A stretch of DNA of 6,561 bases from Sneathiella sp. (GTDB taxonomy: Bacteria > Pseudomonadota > Alphaproteobacteria > Sneathiellales > Sneathiellaceae). A program made the position numbers and the translations under genes. Where the stretch lies: the NCBI GenBank assembly GCA_016765515.1, contig JAESPT010000188.1, positions 1-6,561 on the forward strand, written 5' to 3'. Shown piece by piece: positions 5,036 to 6,561 of this stretch; position 1 is the first letter of the stretch, and the number at the start of each line of letters is the position of its first letter. The notes under the pieces are model-generated. The model was not told where the DNA came from, ran no database searches, and saw only the letters and a program-made list of their open reading frames with translations.

Positions 5036-6561
5036 CTAGGGCGTCTCCACCAAAGATTTCTGCATATGTTCGGCTGCCCGTATCGCCAGGGCTGCAATGG
5101 TGAGCGACGGGGCATTGACCGGCGTTGTTACATGACTGCTGGCCCCGATGACATAGAGATTGTCATGTTGATGCGCCACCAGATCCGAATTGACGACAGA
5201 GTTCTTTGGATCGGTTCCCATCCGGGTGGTACCGCCAATGATCGCGTTAGACAGATAAGGATCATTATGCTGAATATCCGTGGCGCCCATGGTCTTGAAG
5301 ATCTCCAGATTAATATCCAGACCGACTTTTAGGCCCTCTTTGGTATACTCATCAAGGGCAAAAGTGACTTTAGGTTTTGGAATGCCTGCCGTGTCTTTCT
5401 GATCGGCAAGGTCAACTCGGTTATTCCAATCAGGCAGAACTTCAGCAGAAGAATTAAGCCTTAAATGACGGGAAACCTGCTCATTAATCTGCCGTGAAAG
5501 CTCAGGTCCGACAACGCCTTTATCGATGAGAGTTTTTGCCAAATTTGTGGCGTCACTGTTGCCAGATCGTCCGTCATTCATGAAGGACGTGCCAATGGCC
5601 GCAACTTTGCTGCGAAACTCACCGTCCCGGCGTTCCACAAGACCAGATGTCTGCTGCGGCCCGCGGTAGGGGTATACAGGATCTGGTGTCAGGCCCCAGG
5701 TATCCTGATTGGCCTGGGTCAACAGGTATCGGCCCACGACATCATAATTGTTGCCAATCCCGTTCGGTGCCGTTTCCTGCTTTGAATTTAACATAAGACG
5801 CGGATTTTCGATGGCATGGCAGCAATTGGCAAAGATTTTACCGCTCACCCAGAAAGTCTGTCCATCCGGGCGCTGGACTTTTACCCGGGTAATCTTACCA
5901 TCGCTCCCGGCTTCCATAAAGATAACCAAGGCATTGGTTAGCACTTTTGCCCCTTCGTCCTCGGCTTTTTGAGCGTCAACAGAGGCGTCATATTTCGCGC
6001 CGATGGGACAGATGGGAACGCAGGTATTGTTGCCGCAGCAAACCGGGCGATTATCATAAATTTCCGAGTTGCGGGCATGGGAAAAAATGGCGGAATGCAG
6101 ACCCATTTTATCCAGAGCCTTCGTCACCTGCTTATCCAGGTACGTCGCTGGAATAGGCGGCATCTGATAGGGGGTTTCTCGCGGAGCGCCCCACACATGG
6201 TTGGGATCACCGGCAACACCCCAGCGTTTTTCTGCAATCTGATAGTATGGCACCAACATGTCGTAATCGATGGGCCAGTCTTCCGCCACACCGTAGAGGC
6301 TCTTCATGCGAAAATCAGCCGGGCGCAGGCGATCGGCAAAACCGGTCCAGTGCCACGACGTCCCGCCAAAGATACGCAAGTAGGCGCCAATAAAATCGAT
6401 AGATCCGCCCTGAACATAAAAGTCATTATATTTGTTGTCTTCCGGGTGCGGGGCGCTTGCAATACTGGGATAGGGGGCTTGCGGCCCTTTCACAGGATTT
6501 TCGTAAAAATTTGTCAGATATTCGCCGCGTGTCGCTTTGCCGCCAGCCTCCAGAATTAAAA
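5036..6561 (-). CDS. GMC-family FAD-dependent dehydrogenase, probable Fe-S-containing catalytic subunit (5' end outside window)
   Basis: The open frame continues past the GTG at 6493 to the window edge, adding LILEAGGKATRGEYL, the GMC LEAG strand that binds the FAD ribose. The gene is therefore partial: 507 residues are visible, and an estimated 30-50 N-terminal residues with the GxGxxG motif are missing. Visible-residue landmarks are GGTSWHWTGF (65-74), the cysteine cluster CCGNNTCVPIC (174-184), AIENPRLML (249-257), GGTTRMGTDP (442-451) and the C-terminal block SSHVTTPVNAPSLTIAALA (474-492). The cysteine spacing (C, +1, +6, +10) matches the 3Fe-4S ligands of the Burkholderia FAD glucose dehydrogenase and related membrane-bound sugar/polyol dehydrogenases. 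The protein therefore probably passes electrons directly to a respiratory acceptor rather than to oxygen. Such enzymes usually work with a small Tat-exported partner and a multihaem cytochrome c; neither is visible, and downstream there is only the transporter. The substrate is unknown. Confidence 0.88.
   Translation of the reverse strand, partial: LILEAGGKATRGEYLTNFYENPVKGPQAPYPSIASAPHPEDNKYNDFYVQGGSIDFIGAYLRIFGGTSWHWTGFADRLRPADFRMKSLYGVAEDWPIDYDMLVPYYQIAEKRWGVAGDPNHVWGAPRETPYQMPPIPATYLDKQVTKALDKMGLHSAIFSHARNSEIYDNRPVCCGNNTCVPICPIGAKYDASVDAQKAEDEGAKVLTNALVIFMEAGSDGKITRVKVQRPDGQTFWVSGKIFANCCHAIENPRLMLNSKQETAPNGIGNNYDVVGRYLLTQANQDTWGLTPDPVYPYRGPQQTSGLVERRDGEFRSKVAAIGTSFMNDGRSGNSDATNLAKTLIDKGVVGPELSRQINEQVSRHLRLNSSAEVLPDWNNRVDLADQKDTAGIPKPKVTFALDEYTKEGLKVGLDINLEIFKTMGATDIQHNDPYLSNAIIGGTTRMGTDPKNSVVNSDLVAHQHDNLYVIGASSHVTTPVNAPSLTIAALAIRAAEHMQKSLVETP
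5045..5048 (-). promoter_or_regulatory. Ribosome binding site of the transporter inside the dehydrogenase gene
   Basis: GGAG on the - strand, 9 bases before the transporter ATG and lying within the last codons of the GMC dehydrogenase gene. With the TAG-ATG junction it supports coupled translation of the two proteins. Confidence 0.45.
6008..6040 (-). other. Four-cysteine 3Fe-4S-type motif in the GMC dehydrogenase
   Basis: This stretch encodes CCGNNTCVPIC. Four cysteines spaced C-C-x4-C-x3-C match the cluster-binding cysteines of direct-electron-transfer FAD dehydrogenases. Simple GMC oxidases such as glucose oxidase lack it. Cluster binding is inferred from the motif. Confidence 0.7.

Noticed and set aside
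6491..6493. GTG at 6493 as the true start of the GMC dehydrogenase
   Set aside because: The frame stays open to the window edge and encodes the conserved LILEAGG strand of the FAD domain, so the start lies outside the window.

Overview
The window looks like chromosomal DNA from a Gram-negative bacterium, most plausibly an alphaproteobacterium of moderate GC content. This is inferred from the gene families: an exported cytochrome P460, an RclC-type membrane protein, a fused methionine sulfoxide reductase and a direct-electron-transfer type GMC dehydrogenase. No rRNA, tRNA, mobile element or CRISPR array is visible, so the taxonomy is only a suggestion.

Left part (about 1-2410, + strand): a three-gene cluster. 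It encodes a periplasmic cytochrome P460-like haem protein (139-729), a four-helix inner-membrane protein of the DUF417/RclC family (764-1270) and a cytoplasmic MsrB-MsrA fusion (1349-2341). It ends at an intrinsic terminator (2369-2407). RclC belongs to the reactive-chlorine resistance system of E. coli, and Msr enzymes repair the methionine sulfoxide that hypochlorous acid produces. The cluster therefore reads as an oxidant or reactive-chlorine defence unit with one component in each compartment. The place of the P460 protein in it is the least understood part.

Middle (2406-3550, - strand): an astacin-like (M12A, metzincin) zinc metallopeptidase gene with its own good promoter and ribosome binding site. 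A single in-frame TAA (3129-3131) interrupts it between the N-terminal part and the zinc-binding HEIGHTLGFPHE motif. Everything else appears intact, which suggests a recent nonsense mutation, a sequencing error or, less likely, recoding.

Right part (3593-6561, - strand): a two-gene transcription unit entering from beyond the right edge. The upstream gene is a GMC-family FAD dehydrogenase carrying the four-cysteine motif associated with a 3Fe-4S cluster. It lacks its N-terminal FAD-binding start because it runs off the window. Its stop codon directly abuts the start of a polytopic MFS-like transporter gene, so the two are probably translationally coupled and may form an oxidise-and-transport module for a sugar, polyol or similar compound. 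The substrate cannot be read from the sequence.
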